Shown here piece after piece: positions 15,078 through 23,219 of a stretch of 47,200 nt of DNA. The stretch lies in NCBI GenBank assembly GCA_905215345.1, contig CAJMPR010000028.1, positions 1 through 47,200 on the forward strand, given 5' to 3'. Numbering within the stretch: the first letter of the stretch is position 1; each line of letters begins with the position of its first letter. The notes under the pieces were generated by a model that saw only the letters and a list, made by a program, of their open reading frames with translations, was not told the origin of the DNA and made no database searches. The stretch comes from an uncultured bacterium (GTDB lineage: Bacteria > Bacteroidota > Bacteroidia > Bacteroidales > Bacteroidaceae). The position numbers and the translations under genes are program-made.

Positions 15078-15707
15078 ATGAGAACAAAGAATGAAATCAA
15101 GCAAGCCGTGGCAATACTTCGCCACAAAGGCGATAGTCTGAGCCTTGTCATGGCAGCAGTGTTGCAGGAGGGCATGAACGAGCAGCAAGTGTTTCAGAAG
15201 TATGTCATGGAGGTGGCCGAAGCCAACCGTGACGAAGCGGTGTTCTTCGCCGCCCGTGATGCCGCCCGGTTTGCTGCCGGACATATCGGACTGGAGGAAC
15301 TGGTGCCGGACGTGCAGTCCATGACTGCAGCGGACTTTGCGGCAGCCGGAGCGCTGGGGGTGGTGGAAGAGCCGAAGAAAGAGCGCCAGACAGTCAGCGT
15401 ACAGGAATTTGAGGCTTTGAAACGTAAAGTGAAACAGTTGGAAGGCTTCGTTGATGATTTACTCAAGGAACGCCGCCAGCGTGCCGAGTATCAGAAACTT
15501 CCTGATACAAACCGTGCGGATTTCATCGGTCAAAAGCAGGTGACGGAACTGATAGGATGCAGTCGTGAAACGTTGGGAGCCTGGCAGCGCAAAGGCTATA
15601 TAACCGGATATCGCAAGGCCGGGTTAGTCTATTACAGTAAAAGCGAATTGGAAGCAAGCCCGGTAGTGATGAATTACCGGAACTTGAAAGACGGCAGGAG
15701 GAAATAG
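15078..15707 (+). CDS. MerR/excisionase-like HTH protein
   Basis: A 209-residue protein. The N-terminal half is helical and Ala-rich, a coiled coil follows (about 113-140; VSVQEFEALKRKVKQLEGF), and the C-terminal about 60 residues form a MerR-like winged HTH (FIGQKQVTELIGCSRETLGAWQ...KAGLVYYSKSELE). A DNA-binding accessory or regulator of the early operon is likely. The leader has tandem GAATAAA heptamers. Confidence 0.65.
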   Translation: MRTKNEIKQAVAILRHKGDSLSLVMAAVLQEGMNEQQVFQKYVMEVAEANRDEAVFFAARDAARFAAGHIGLEELVPDVQSMTAADFAAAGALGVVEEPKKERQTVSVQEFEALKRKVKQLEGFVDDLLKERRQRAEYQKLPDTNRADFIGQKQVTELIGCSRETLGAWQRKGYITGYRKAGLVYYSKSELEASPVVMNYRNLKDGRRK

Positions 15708-15709
15708 TC

Positions 15710-15993
15710 ATGGCTACCTGTAACAACAATCCAGACCTCGCCTCACTTTAGGCAAGCAGCTTGAAGCCAGCGCCAACCGCATTTGTGATTATCAAGACCA
15801 ATTGAAAATAAATGCCGCCACCATGAAGCCCATAGAACTGGAACGCCTGATGGATGATTATCGAGCGGAGCAAATCCGGTACGACCGTATCGACCGTGAA
15901 CTGCAAGCCCTTGAAACACCTGTTAAGACAGCCGCCGCCAAAGACCGCTGGCGTAAGCAGAATGCCGACAGAAGAAAGAAACTACATTATTAA
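15710..15993 (+). pseudogene. small early protein split by a frameshift
   Basis: From the ATG at 15710 the frame reads MATCNNNPDLASL and stops at 15749. The -1 frame continues GKQLEASANRICDYQDQLKINAATMKPIELERLM and on to the stop at 15993. The junction (CTTTAGG) makes good sense as one protein of about 94 residues with a 2-nt insertion. The second part could still be translated from the ATG at 15802 (63 residues). It is a helical, charged protein of unknown role. No slippery heptamer is seen, so a real frameshift or a sequencing error is more likely than recoding. Confidence 0.55.
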
Positions 15994-16012
15994 CTCTATA
16001 AATTAGAACATT

Positions 16013-16537
16013 ATGGCAAGAACAAAGAAAACAGTACAGAGCGGCGTTAGCCGCGAACAGGCGGAACAGGCTTTCGCAGACTTTGCGGCAGCGGATGCCA
16101 AGAGCGTGAACCTCACCTCGAAGATGGATATTGAGATTACCCATATCCGTGAGAAGTATGCCGACCGGTTGGCGGAACTCTCTGCTACTAAAGAGAAGAA
16201 CTTCGACCTCATGCAGGCGTATGCCCTTGAGAACAAGGAAGAACTGTTCAGCAAGAAGAAGAGCATTGAGAGTGCCCATGGCGTGTTCGGTTTCCGTACC
16301 GGTACACCGAAACTCAAGAATCTGAAAGGCTTCACCTGGGCGGCGGTAACCAACATCTGCAAAGAACTGCTGCCACAGTACATCCGTACAACGGACGAGC
16401 TGGCGAAAGACAAGCTACTGGCAGACCGTGAAAACCCCGAAGTGGCGGAGTGTTTCCCAAAGATTGGCGTGCAGGTGGTGCAGGAGGAAACGTTCTACGT
16501 AGAGCCGAAGAAAGAGAACGATGTGCAATCTGCCTGA
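16013..16537 (+). CDS. gam: Mu Gam-like host-nuclease inhibitor
   Basis: A 174-residue protein with the Mu Gam layout. It has a long helical first half (SREQAEQAFADFAAADAKSV... through LSATKEKNFDLMQ) and a middle motif ENKEELFSKKKSIES-HGVFGFRTGTPKL that is characteristic of the family. Gam binds double-strand DNA ends as a Ku-like dimer and blocks RecBCD-type exonucleases. It is in the expected early-operon position. Confidence 0.88.
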   Translation: MARTKKTVQSGVSREQAEQAFADFAAADAKSVNLTSKMDIEITHIREKYADRLAELSATKEKNFDLMQAYALENKEELFSKKKSIESAHGVFGFRTGTPKLKNLKGFTWAAVTNICKELLPQYIRTTDELAKDKLLADRENPEVAECFPKIGVQVVQEETFYVEPKKENDVQSA

Positions 16538-16715
16538 GGAGTACTATGAATACCAGCCGCACGGCAGGAACTGGGTGGTGTATCACGTCAGGCGTGACGC
16601 CACCGGTTCTACTGGTACCAAGGTTGGGCAGTTCCTCACGCAGGAGGAAGCCCGGCGTGAGGTTTACCGCCTGAACGGCTGGAAACTAAAGGAGAAAAAA
16701 GAATGGCAAAGATAA
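16521..16715 (+). CDS. small early protein, function unknown
   Basis: A 64-residue basic protein rich in Tyr, Arg and Trp, starting MCNLPEEYYEYQPHG. It overlaps the end of the Gam-like gene by 17 nt and its own end overlaps the next start by 13 nt, typical of tightly packed early phage genes. No family recognised. Confidence 0.6.
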   Translation: MCNLPEEYYEYQPHGRNWVVYHVRRDATGSTGTKVGQFLTQEEARREVYRLNGWKLKEKKEWQR

Positions 16716-16987
16716 CATACAAATCAATTATCCCTAATGACAAACCGCAATGGCTGCTTAACGTGCAGCAGGCGGTAGAAGAAGCCACCGGCATCATGAC
16801 GTTGCAGGGCGATTCCCGCGACTGGCGGAACTTGAAATCATTCATTGACGGAGCCGTCGAGGCGCAGCGCTCCCGTGGCAACATCCGTGCCGAGAAAGTG
16901 CAGACGGAGCTTCGCACGGACAGTGGCAAGACGGTGATACATATCTTCCGTAACCAGCAGATAGTACAAACCTACTATATTGAATAA
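16703..16987 (+). CDS. small early protein, function unknown
   Basis: A 94-residue soluble protein with a helical first half (WLLNVQQAVEEATGIM) and a beta-rich second half (KVQTELRTDSGKTVIHIFR). It overlaps the previous gene by 13 nt and ends 5 nt before the next. I do not recognise a family. Confidence 0.65.
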   Translation: MAKITYKSIIPNDKPQWLLNVQQAVEEATGIMTLQGDSRDWRNLKSFIDGAVEAQRSRGNIRAEKVQTELRTDSGKTVIHIFRNQQIVQTYYIE

Positions 16988-16992
16988 GACGT

Positions 16993-17256
16993 ATGAGCAG
17001 GAAGGAAGAAGTAGCGGTAATAACCTCCCCTGACTTTGGTGTCGGCAAGGAAACCGTTGGCTACTATACAGGTTATGCTTGCGGTTACTGTCACGGTAAC
17101 GGTTGGTTTTGGAATCCGGAAGTAATCAACGAACGTGTAAAGATACCTTGCCCCAAGTGCGGCGGTACCGGACAGGTAAAAGGCATTGTCACCGTGGAGT
17201 GGGTACCGGACGGTGCGGTAAAGCCTTATTTTAAAGAAAATTCTAACAACCTTTAA
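16993..17256 (+). CDS. small zinc-knuckle protein with DnaJ-like CxxCxGxG motifs
   Basis: An 87-residue protein with two motifs of the DnaJ cysteine-rich type: CGYCHGNG and CPKCGGTG, separated by about 18 residues. Together they would hold one zinc ion. The rest is short and beta-like. Such isolated knuckles occur in phage anti-repression or regulatory proteins, but no function can be assigned here. Confidence 0.7.
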   Translation: MSRKEEVAVITSPDFGVGKETVGYYTGYACGYCHGNGWFWNPEVINERVKIPCPKCGGTGQVKGIVTVEWVPDGAVKPYFKENSNNL

Positions 17257-17258
17257 AC

Positions 17259-18270
17259 ATGAATAACCAAAGCAAGATTAGCAGTTTCATTTCCAGTCCT
17301 TGAGGCCAAGCCAAGAAAGGATTATATCAACCACTTCCGGCAGGCGAAGCCAATCGAAGGAGTTTACTTCACGGATTTTGCCAAGGAAGTACTTGAAAAG
17401 CACAACAGACGAAGGTCTGAACACTACGCAGCGGTTTATGATGCCATCATCAAGCACATTGATGCTTTCTCTGAGGAGTTTGATTGTGATATATATACCA
17501 ATTCCGTTACGGCTGAATTTTTGGATGATTTCATAATCTACTTGGAAGATCAGGGATTACGGCATAATACTATTGTAGGATATATCCAAAAGATTCAAAC
17601 TCTTGTTCGTCGGGCTTCACAGTATAATTATGCTGTTGATACCACTTACAACGAAATTGACATTCAGCCGGAGCCTACCAATGCCGTCTTCCTGTCGATG
17701 AACGAGATAAGCCGCATCTACTACTTTAAATTTCCTAAGCAGGATAAACGGAAGGCGAAAGAGCGCATACGTGACTTATTCGTTGTTGGTTGTCTGACCG
17801 CCCTTCGTTATTCTGATTATTCAACCCTGACAATAGACAACTATCAGCATGGATACATCGTAAAGAGAACCAAGAAAACCAATGTTGACGTGAAGGTACC
17901 AGCCCACGACTTCGTTAAAGAGATATTTGAAAAATATGGAGGACATATCCCCGGTGGACTTTGCATCCAGTACTTTAATAAGTACCTGAAGGTGATAATG
18001 AAAGAGATCGGGCTGGATGATAAAGTGACGTTCACATACACCAAGGGTGGCAATTTGGTTACTGTCACCCACGAGAAATGGGAACTCATCAGCAGTCACA
18101 CAGCCCGCCGATCTGCCGCCACCAACATGTATTTAACGGGACGGATGAAGACACTTGAAATCATGCGGCTCACCGGTCATAAGACAGAGCAGAACTTCTT
18201 CCGCTATATTCGTCTGACTAATGAGGATACCGCAAGAAGTATCTCAGGGGACATGTTTTTCAGGAAGTAA
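17259..18270 (+). pseudogene. tyrosine recombinase, frameshifted near its N-terminus
   Basis: The ATG at 17259 opens MNNQSKISSFISSP and meets TGA at 17301-17303. One nucleotide later, in the +1 frame, the protein continues EAKPRKDYINHFRQAKPIEG and runs to 18270, giving 336 residues, the normal size. Visible catalytic residues are Arg in CLTALRYSDY, His/Arg in SSHTARRSAA, and His and Tyr in LTGHKTEQNFFRY. A shorter product from a TTG at 17521 (249 residues) would lack most of the N-terminal DNA-binding domain. The junction CCT-TGA resembles +1 recoding sites, so it may be a point mutation or a programmed shift. Confidence 0.7.
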
Positions 18271-18276
18271 TTAAAC

Positions 18277-18342
18277 AGCTATCCAGGCGTTGCATACTGC
18301 GTTAACTGGTTAACGGTTGCGCCCTTGTAGCACTGGATAGCT
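18277..18342. repeat. inverted repeat with internal palindrome between the two recombinase genes
   Basis: A perfect 10-bp inverted repeat (AGCTATCCAG at 18277-18286 and CTGGATAGCT at 18333-18342) encloses 46 nt that contain GTTAAC-TG-GTTAAC (18301-18314). The lack of a U-tract argues against a plain terminator. Given two recombinase genes on its flanks, it could be a recombination site or a structured leader. Confidence 0.7.
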
Positions 18343-18357
18343 CATTATTAAAAAGAA

Positions 18358-18672
18358 ATGAAAGAAATAACAGTAACAATCAGAAGAGAAACGATGGTAC
18401 GTGTATCTGTTGATGAAAACGTGGTAGATAAAAGTACTCTTAATGTCATTCAGCAACAGTTTGATGAAGACTTGTTTGATTTCACTTCTACGGACACATC
18501 TCTTAGATCAGTAGAAGACAAATTTACTGAGGAGGAAATCGGATATATGAACTACGCAAAGTATGCAGCAATGCATAAAATTGGACTTGAAAGCGAATTT
18601 ATCACTCTTGATAAAGGGCATACTAAAGCTATTATAGATAGTGATGATTTTGAATATGATTTTGACGAATAA
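18358..18672 (+). CDS. acidic early protein, function unknown
   Basis: A 104-residue strongly acidic protein, beginning with a beta strand (KEITVTIRRETMVRVSV) and ending in an Asp/Glu-rich tail (DSDDFEYDFDE). DNA mimicry as in anti-restriction proteins is possible but unproven. Lies between the two recombinase genes in a visibly A/T-richer stretch. Confidence 0.65.
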   Translation: MKEITVTIRRETMVRVSVDENVVDKSTLNVIQQQFDEDLFDFTSTDTSLRSVEDKFTEEEIGYMNYAKYAAMHKIGLESEFITLDKGHTKAIIDSDDFEYDFDE

Positions 18673-18682
18673 CAATAAAGAA

Positions 18683-19789
18683 ATGAATGTTGACAGACAA
18701 AAGATATTAGCTGACTACACCTTGTACCTGTGTGGTACCGGAAAGAGTTACGCCAACATAGGAAGATACATCAAGTATGTATCTCTCTTTTTGAAGGAAG
18801 CGGAAAATGTCAATCGTCGGGGGTATCAGGATTACAAACGTAAGAAGGCCGACATGCTCGCTCTGCATCCGGTTATGTTTGATGCCATTTGCGATTTATT
18901 GTCTTATCTTAAAATCGGATATGGCCGTAGGGAAAAGGCCGTAAAGCCATTGGAGAAACTTGACGTCATTTCAGAGAAGAACAATAAGCTGTTGAATGAT
19001 TTTATAGTATGGCTGACTGACAATAATGATTATTCCCCGCATACAGTTGATTTATACTATACTTCTATGAAGAAATACTTCGAATATGCGAATGAGGTCA
19101 ATATGGATAATTGCAGGAGATTCATAAAGATGCTTGAGGAGGAAAAATTTGCTCCCGCTACTATCCGGTTACGGATTACAGCCATCGAAAGGTATTCCAA
19201 GTGGATGAAGAAACCCATAGAGCTCAAGCGTCCCAAGATGAAACGTAAATTGGACACCAACGATGTACCTACAGAAGATGAATACAATCGTCTATTGGAT
19301 TTTCTAAAAACCAAGTCCAATAAAGATTATTACTTTTTTATCAAGGTTTTAGGTACAACCGGTGCCCGTCTGTCGGAGTTTCAGCAATTCACGTGGGAAG
19401 ACATCATAGCCGGAGAAGTGACATTAAAGGGAAAGGGTAACAAGTACCGTCGATTTTTCTTTCAGAAGCAGCTACAGCAAGAAGTGAAAGCTTATGCGAA
19501 AGAATACGTAAAAACGGGGCTTTTTGCCGTGGGCCGATTTGGACCTATGACACAACGAGGTTTAAACCAGAATATGAAGGTATGGGGTGAACACTGCGGA
19601 ATTGACAAGAAGAAGATGCATCCACATGCTTTTCGGCACTTCTTCGCGAAGATGTTTCTAAAAAAGAACAGGGATGTGATTCAGCTTGCTGACCTTCTCG
19701 GTCATGGCAGTGTAGACACAACAAGAATTTATTTACAAAAAAGTTATGACGAACAGAAAAGAGACTTTAATAAAAACGTTACGTGGTAG
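18683..19789 (+). CDS. tyrosine recombinase (intact)
   Basis: From the Met at 18683 the protein has 368 residues. The N-terminal SAM-like core-binding domain (about 85-175) is followed by a catalytic domain with all marks: Arg229 in TGARLSEF, His315 and Arg318 in HAFRHFFA, His341 in LLGHGSVDTT and the nucleophile Tyr350. It would catalyse strand exchange at specific sites. Transposable phages do not need one for integration, so inversion, resolution or a captured mobile gene is possible. The 3' end overlaps the next gene by 44 nt. Confidence 0.88.
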   Translation: MNVDRQKILADYTLYLCGTGKSYANIGRYIKYVSLFLKEAENVNRRGYQDYKRKKADMLALHPVMFDAICDLLSYLKIGYGRREKAVKPLEKLDVISEKNNKLLNDFIVWLTDNNDYSPHTVDLYYTSMKKYFEYANEVNMDNCRRFIKMLEEEKFAPATIRLRITAIERYSKWMKKPIELKRPKMKRKLDTNDVPTEDEYNRLLDFLKTKSNKDYYFFIKVLGTTGARLSEFQQFTWEDIIAGEVTLKGKGNKYRRFFFQKQLQQEVKAYAKEYVKTGLFAVGRFGPMTQRGLNQNMKVWGEHCGIDKKKMHPHAFRHFFAKMFLKKNRDVIQLADLLGHGSVDTTRIYLQKSYDEQKRDFNKNVTW

Positions 19790-20738
19790 TGTTGAGCAGT
19801 TGAACAGACTGGTGGACATGATGGACGGATTGACCATTATGGACGAAACGGATCACGTAGATAACGATTTTTTGATGGAAACGCTGACCTGTGTCAACGC
19901 ATTTATGGATGCGAGTAATAAGGTCATATCAAAGGTATCATCATTACTTGCTCCTGATGCTCCCATGGACGAAAAAAGGAAACAAGCCGATGAAGGTAAG
20001 AAATGGAATGTGGAAGAGATACTAAAGCATTGTGTTCTTGAGGATAATGTCCTTAAGCTTCCGGCGGTGCAGTTCAATAAAAAGTCTTATGCCGAGGCCA
20101 AGAAGTGGATTGAGGAAGCCGGCGGTTCCTGGCAAGGTGGAAAAATACAGGGTTTCACATTCCCGTTCAATCCGGAGAGGGTATTCTCAATACTTAAAGA
20201 AGGGAAACGTTGTAATCTTCAACAGGAATACCAGTTTTTTGAAACTCCGGAAGAGATTGCCGACTGGCTGGTAATGCTTGCCGGCGGTATACATGAGGAT
20301 GATACAGTATTGGAGCCGAGTGCCGGTCGTGGTTCACTTGTCAAGGCTATTCACCGGGCATGTCCATCCGTAGTAGTTGAATGTTATGAACTGATGCCGG
20401 AAAACAGGGAGCTCCTGCACTCGCTTGATAACGTAATATTGCTTGATGAAGACTTTACTAAAGATAGTGTCGGAAGTTATACCAAAATCATTGCTAACCC
20501 ACCATTTTCCGGAAATCAGGATATTGAACATGTAAGGCTTATGCATAAACGTTTGGAGGATGGTGGCACTCTTGCAGCGATAACCAGCCAACACTGGAAA
20601 TTTGCTTCAGAAAAGAAATGTGTTGAATTCCGGGAATGGTTGGAAGAAGTTCATGGAGAAGTCTTTGAAATAGGTGCCGGTGAGTTTAAAGAGAGTGGAA
20701 CAAGTATAAGTACGGTTGCCGTGGTTATAAAAAAATAA
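19746..20738 (+). CDS. N6-adenine DNA methyltransferase
   Basis: A 330-residue protein. The SAM-binding motif I is VLEPSAGRGSLVKAI (near 195-210) and the catalytic motif IV is NPPF with Asn251, the signature of adenine N6 or glutamine methyltransferases on DNA. An FETPEEIADWL lead before motif I is typical of phage and plasmid DNA methylases. The N-terminal about 80 residues are helical and not recognised. No partner nuclease is present, so protection of phage DNA from host restriction is the likely role. It overlaps the recombinase gene by 44 nt. Confidence 0.85.
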   Translation: MTNRKETLIKTLRGSVEQLNRLVDMMDGLTIMDETDHVDNDFLMETLTCVNAFMDASNKVISKVSSLLAPDAPMDEKRKQADEGKKWNVEEILKHCVLEDNVLKLPAVQFNKKSYAEAKKWIEEAGGSWQGGKIQGFTFPFNPERVFSILKEGKRCNLQQEYQFFETPEEIADWLVMLAGGIHEDDTVLEPSAGRGSLVKAIHRACPSVVVECYELMPENRELLHSLDNVILLDEDFTKDSVGSYTKIIANPPFSGNQDIEHVRLMHKRLEDGGTLAAITSQHWKFASEKKCVEFREWLEEVHGEVFEIGAGEFKESGTSISTVAVVIKK

Positions 20739-20766
20739 TTCAAATCTAAGTAAAAGGGAATAAATT

Positions 20767-20985
20767 ATGTATGAAGTATTAAGCGGTGATTGTGACAGAG
20801 ATAATAACACCTTAACAGCCTATTTTGGCGGTAATGGAGATATCTACATTGCAATATCCAATACCGACGAAAATGGTATTAAGGCTTACAACACAGTAAG
20901 AATAAATACAAGTGGTGGAAATTGCCCTACTAACATAAAGATTGCTGCTGCTGAATTGGCAAGGGCATTTGAGAATAACGAATAA
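20767..20985 (+). CDS. small protein, function unknown
   Basis: A 72-residue acidic protein, with a beta-rich first half (TLTAYFGGNGDIYIAIS) and a helical end (IKIAAAELARAFE). It follows the methyltransferase after 28 nt. No known family is recognised. Confidence 0.6.
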   Translation: MYEVLSGDCDRDNNTLTAYFGGNGDIYIAISNTDENGIKAYNTVRINTSGGNCPTNIKIAAAELARAFENNE

Positions 20986-21004
20986 CTAAAACAAAAGAAA
21001 TAGT

Positions 21005-21505
21005 ATGACTACCGAAGAAAAACAACAATTACTTACCGTGGATATATGTGCACGGTTGCCGTATGGATTAAAATACCAATATGAAGGTGTTGTAACAAGT
21101 GGAATTAAATTTGCGGATGATTGGAAAAATGCTGCAAATACTGCCGATTCAGCCATATATTATGGTAAATGTAAACCGATACTTTTCCCAATATCTTGTC
21201 TTACCGAACGTTTTACCGTGCGTGGTAAAACGTTTACACCACTTGTAAAGTTGGCTAAAGTAGCATTCCCTGCAATGTGTTGGGATTTAGTTAATGCAAC
21301 GTGTGAATCTGATGATGGATGTTGGTTTTGGTATGATTACATGACTAAAAGTTTTTCAGTAGATGGTACTATTAGCAATAGTGTTCCCAATCAATTATTA
21401 CTATTTGACAAACTTAACGAATGGATGATAGATTACCGAGAATTAATCAATAATAAATTAGCCGTATCTGTGTTTGATTTACACGAGAACCCTTATAAAT
21501 TGTAA
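21005..21505 (+). CDS. hypothetical early protein
   Basis: A 166-residue protein with many aromatic residues and Cys, including LPYGLKYQYEGVV near the N-terminus and SDDGCWFWYDYM in the middle. The opening (LPYGLK) resembles small phage or conjugative-element proteins of unknown role found in Bacteroides. It lies 19 nt after the previous gene, with low G+C. No domain assigned. Confidence 0.65.
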   Translation: MTTEEKQQLLTVDICARLPYGLKYQYEGVVTSGIKFADDWKNAANTADSAIYYGKCKPILFPISCLTERFTVRGKTFTPLVKLAKVAFPAMCWDLVNATCESDDGCWFWYDYMTKSFSVDGTISNSVPNQLLLFDKLNEWMIDYRELINNKLAVSVFDLHENPYKL

Positions 21506-21506
21506 T

Positions 21507-21821
21507 ATGAAAGAGACAGTAGAAGAAGCAGGAAAAATAAATGCAAAAAATTACGATAATGTTGATTACAACATAGCATTTAATGGGCATGAGGTAGAAA
21601 AAGCATTTTATGATGGTTTTATCTCTGGTGCAGAATGGAAGTCAAAGCAATCTCCGTGGATAAGTGTACAGAATGAATCAATACCACACGATGTTGATGT
21701 TATACTTTTCTGCAAAAGAAATGGAACTATTATGAGGCAATTCTTTGAAATCGGATATACTATTGATTGGTTTATAGAATCCTATGGGATTTCTCATTGG
21801 ATGATTGCTAATTTACCATAA
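21507..21821 (+). CDS. DUF551-like small protein
   Basis: From the Met at 21507 the protein has 104 residues. The C-terminal part (SPWISVQNESIP...VILFCKRNG...ISHWMIANLP) has the spacing of DUF551, a family common in phages and mobile elements. An upstream in-frame start (21474) would overlap the previous gene and reads unlike coding sequence. Last gene of the early operon before a terminator. Confidence 0.7.
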   Translation: MKETVEEAGKINAKNYDNVDYNIAFNGHEVEKAFYDGFISGAEWKSKQSPWISVQNESIPHDVDVILFCKRNGTIMRQFFEIGYTIDWFIESYGISHWMIANLP

Positions 21822-21840
21822 CAGTAATAAACACGAACAT

Positions 21841-21890
21841 AAGTGCCGTTTCAATAGGATGTTTATCCCAATTGTAACGGCACTTTTTTC
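21841..21890 (+). terminator. rho-independent terminator of the early operon
   Basis: AAGTGCCGTT (21841-21850) pairs perfectly with AACGGCACTT (21876-21885), followed by TTTTT. It lies 20 nt after the last early gene and faces the convergent small gene at 21898. Confidence 0.85.
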
Positions 21891-21897
21891 TTTTAAT

Positions 21898-22203
21898 TTA
21901 GAATTTTACTCCGCTTTCATTTAATAAAAACATCAGTTGATTGGTTAACCTAAATGAAGCATACTTTTGGAGTTTATCCCAGATTGGTATCAACTCAGGG
22001 TTCCGATTGATCGTTTTGATATAAATCTGCACTTCTCCATTTTCTTTACGAGGTGCATATTCACTAAATTCTCTACAGAGCATTTGAGCATGTTTCAGTG
22101 CTTCATCATACTTTTCTGTTACTAACTCTTCTTTATTTGCCTTGTCAAAAGCAAAAGTACGATTGATTCCATCAATCTGTACATAAACTAAAAATTTCAT
22201 CAT
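21898..22203 (-). CDS. small leftward moron, function unknown
   Basis: A 101-residue protein, MKFLVYVQIDG at the start, then helical with KYDEALKHAQMLCREFSEY and a Leu/Ile-rich end. It is transcribed against the early operon from its own promoter box 28 nt upstream. The two start Met codons are adjacent (22203 and 22200). An isolated moron expressed in the lysogen is the likely reading; no family recognised. Confidence 0.7.
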   Translation of the reverse strand: MMKFLVYVQIDGINRTFAFDKANKEELVTEKYDEALKHAQMLCREFSEYAPRKENGEVQIYIKTINRNPELIPIWDKLQKYASFRLTNQLMFLLNESGVKF

Positions 22204-22230
22204 AATTGTATGTTTTTAAATTATTCAGTG

Positions 22231-22238
22231 CAAAGATA
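22231..22238 (-). promoter_or_regulatory. -7 promoter box of the small leftward moron
   Basis: TATCTTTG on the minus strand, an exact TAnnTTTG match, with a predicted start near 22224 and a leader of about 20 nt. Confidence 0.6.
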
Positions 22239-22288
22239 GGGGTATGGTTTAGCACAAGAGTGACAACTTTTCATAGGCAAGAAGAATA

Positions 22289-22349
22289 AAACCAATAAAG
22301 CCGCTGCGGTCATCCCGTCATCAGCTTTATTGGTTTATATCCTTTTTTC
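22289..22349 (-). terminator. terminator hairpin for the leftward late operon
   Basis: A perfect 13-bp stem (AAACCAATAAAGC at 22289-22301 with GCTTTATTGGTTT at 22324-22336) encloses 22 nt. On the minus strand it is followed by the U-rich TTATTCTTCTT, and on the plus strand by TTTTTT after six bases, so it may work both ways. It separates the late operon from the leftward moron. Confidence 0.75.
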
Positions 22350-22411
22350 TTCTGTCAGAAGTTTTATTGTTTCGAGTTAAGTATCTCGTAATGTGCTTTT
22401 CGGTTGCTTCT

Positions 22412-22443
22412 GTTGCATTAATGTGTTATTATAATTATTTTTG
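22412..22443 (+). promoter_or_regulatory. full Bacteroides promoter for the late-regulator-like gene
   Basis: A TTG (22412-22414), a 21-nt spacer and TATTTTTG (22436-22443) match the -33 and -7 elements. Transcription would start near 22450, 40 nt before the start codon at 22491. Confidence 0.7.
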
Positions 22444-22461
22444 CATGCAGGTAATCAGTAG

Positions 22462-22490
22462 TTCAGGGGTTTCAATAATTTTTCAGGGGT
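22462..22490. repeat. direct repeat TTCAGGGGT in the leader
   Basis: Two identical copies (22462-22470 and 22482-22490) start 20 nt apart, two helical turns, and the second one touches the start codon. The spacing suits two protein monomers on one DNA face. They lie downstream of the predicted transcription start. Confidence 0.65.
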
Positions 22491-22730
22491 ATGAAAAAGT
22501 ATCATCGTTCCATTGTAGGGCGAAGTTATGCACATAGAGTGAGCGAGATTCTGCGTATCTATGACGAGCATAGCCGCAGCGGTCTGAGTAACCGCGAAAT
22601 TCTCCGGCGGTATATCTGGCCGCTGTATCCTATCTGCGAAAAGACTTTCTATAATATCATCAACGCCAGTGCCGACCCGCGCATCATACAGCAGCAGGAG
22701 GAGCTGAACCGTCAGCTTTCGCTGTTCTGA
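22491..22730 (+). CDS. small HTH-like protein, candidate middle/late regulator
   Basis: A 79-residue basic protein with a helix-turn-helix-like segment (SEILRIYDEHSRSGLSNREILRRYIWPLYPICEKTFYNII). In Mu, small activators (Mor, C) sit between early and late genes; this gene has the same place, a private promoter and paired repeats in its leader. It is convergent with the late operon, sharing 19 nt with its last gene. Regulatory function is inferred from context. Confidence 0.65.
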   Translation: MKKYHRSIVGRSYAHRVSEILRIYDEHSRSGLSNREILRRYIWPLYPICEKTFYNIINASADPRIIQQQEELNRQLSLF

Positions 22731-23173
22731 GGTATCGTATCGGCTACGGTCGTAGTATATTCCGTTTCATAGACTTTTATTCCACCGGGCAGGGAGAACT
22801 GGCGACTGATACGACGTATCAGCACCGTGGTGCATCCTTCGAATGTCCATCCATGCAGACAAGCATTCAATCGCCGGGAGAGGGCTAGGCGCTGTGCGGC
22901 TGTGTGTTCCTGAGTGCTGCCGTAGTGCGTGTCGTCGTAGCAGTCTATTGCCAGGCGGGTGATGACGGTGGTCTTTCCGTTCTGCAGGTCACCTCTTAGG
23001 TTATCCCATGAGGTTTCTGGAATGTTAATAAGGACACAGGGATAAGTTACAGGGTACTGGTCATCGCCGGAGGCGAGGGTTTCCAATTGGCCGCAGTCTT
23101 CATCAATGAGGGAAATGTCAGTTCCCATCTTGGCGGCGATTTGTTTTTGTAAATCATTAAAGAGTTGTTCCAT
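22712..23173 (-). CDS. phage tail/head completion protein (gp37-like position)
   Basis: A 153-residue protein with a beta-rich body (YPVTYPCVLINIPETSW, TTVITRLAIDCYDD) and a conserved-looking middle QRLALSRRLNACLHGW. Size and position after the gpG-like gene fit the small completion protein that joins head and tail in Mu-type phages (gp37-like). The assignment rests mainly on context. Last gene of the leftward late arm. Confidence 0.6.
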   Translation of the reverse strand: MEQLFNDLQKQIAAKMGTDISLIDEDCGQLETLASGDDQYPVTYPCVLINIPETSWDNLRGDLQNGKTTVITRLAIDCYDDTHYGSTQEHTAAQRLALSRRLNACLHGWTFEGCTTVLIRRISRQFSLPGGIKVYETEYTTTVADTIPQNSES

Positions 23174-23219
23174 AATGTATTGTTTTTATTCACCCAGGGG
23201 ACGCAGGGGTCACAGAGGG

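Noticed and set aside
17300..17536. 78-codon ORF overlapping the frameshifted recombinase
   Set aside because: The other frame continues a recognisable recombinase N-terminal domain; this frame has none.
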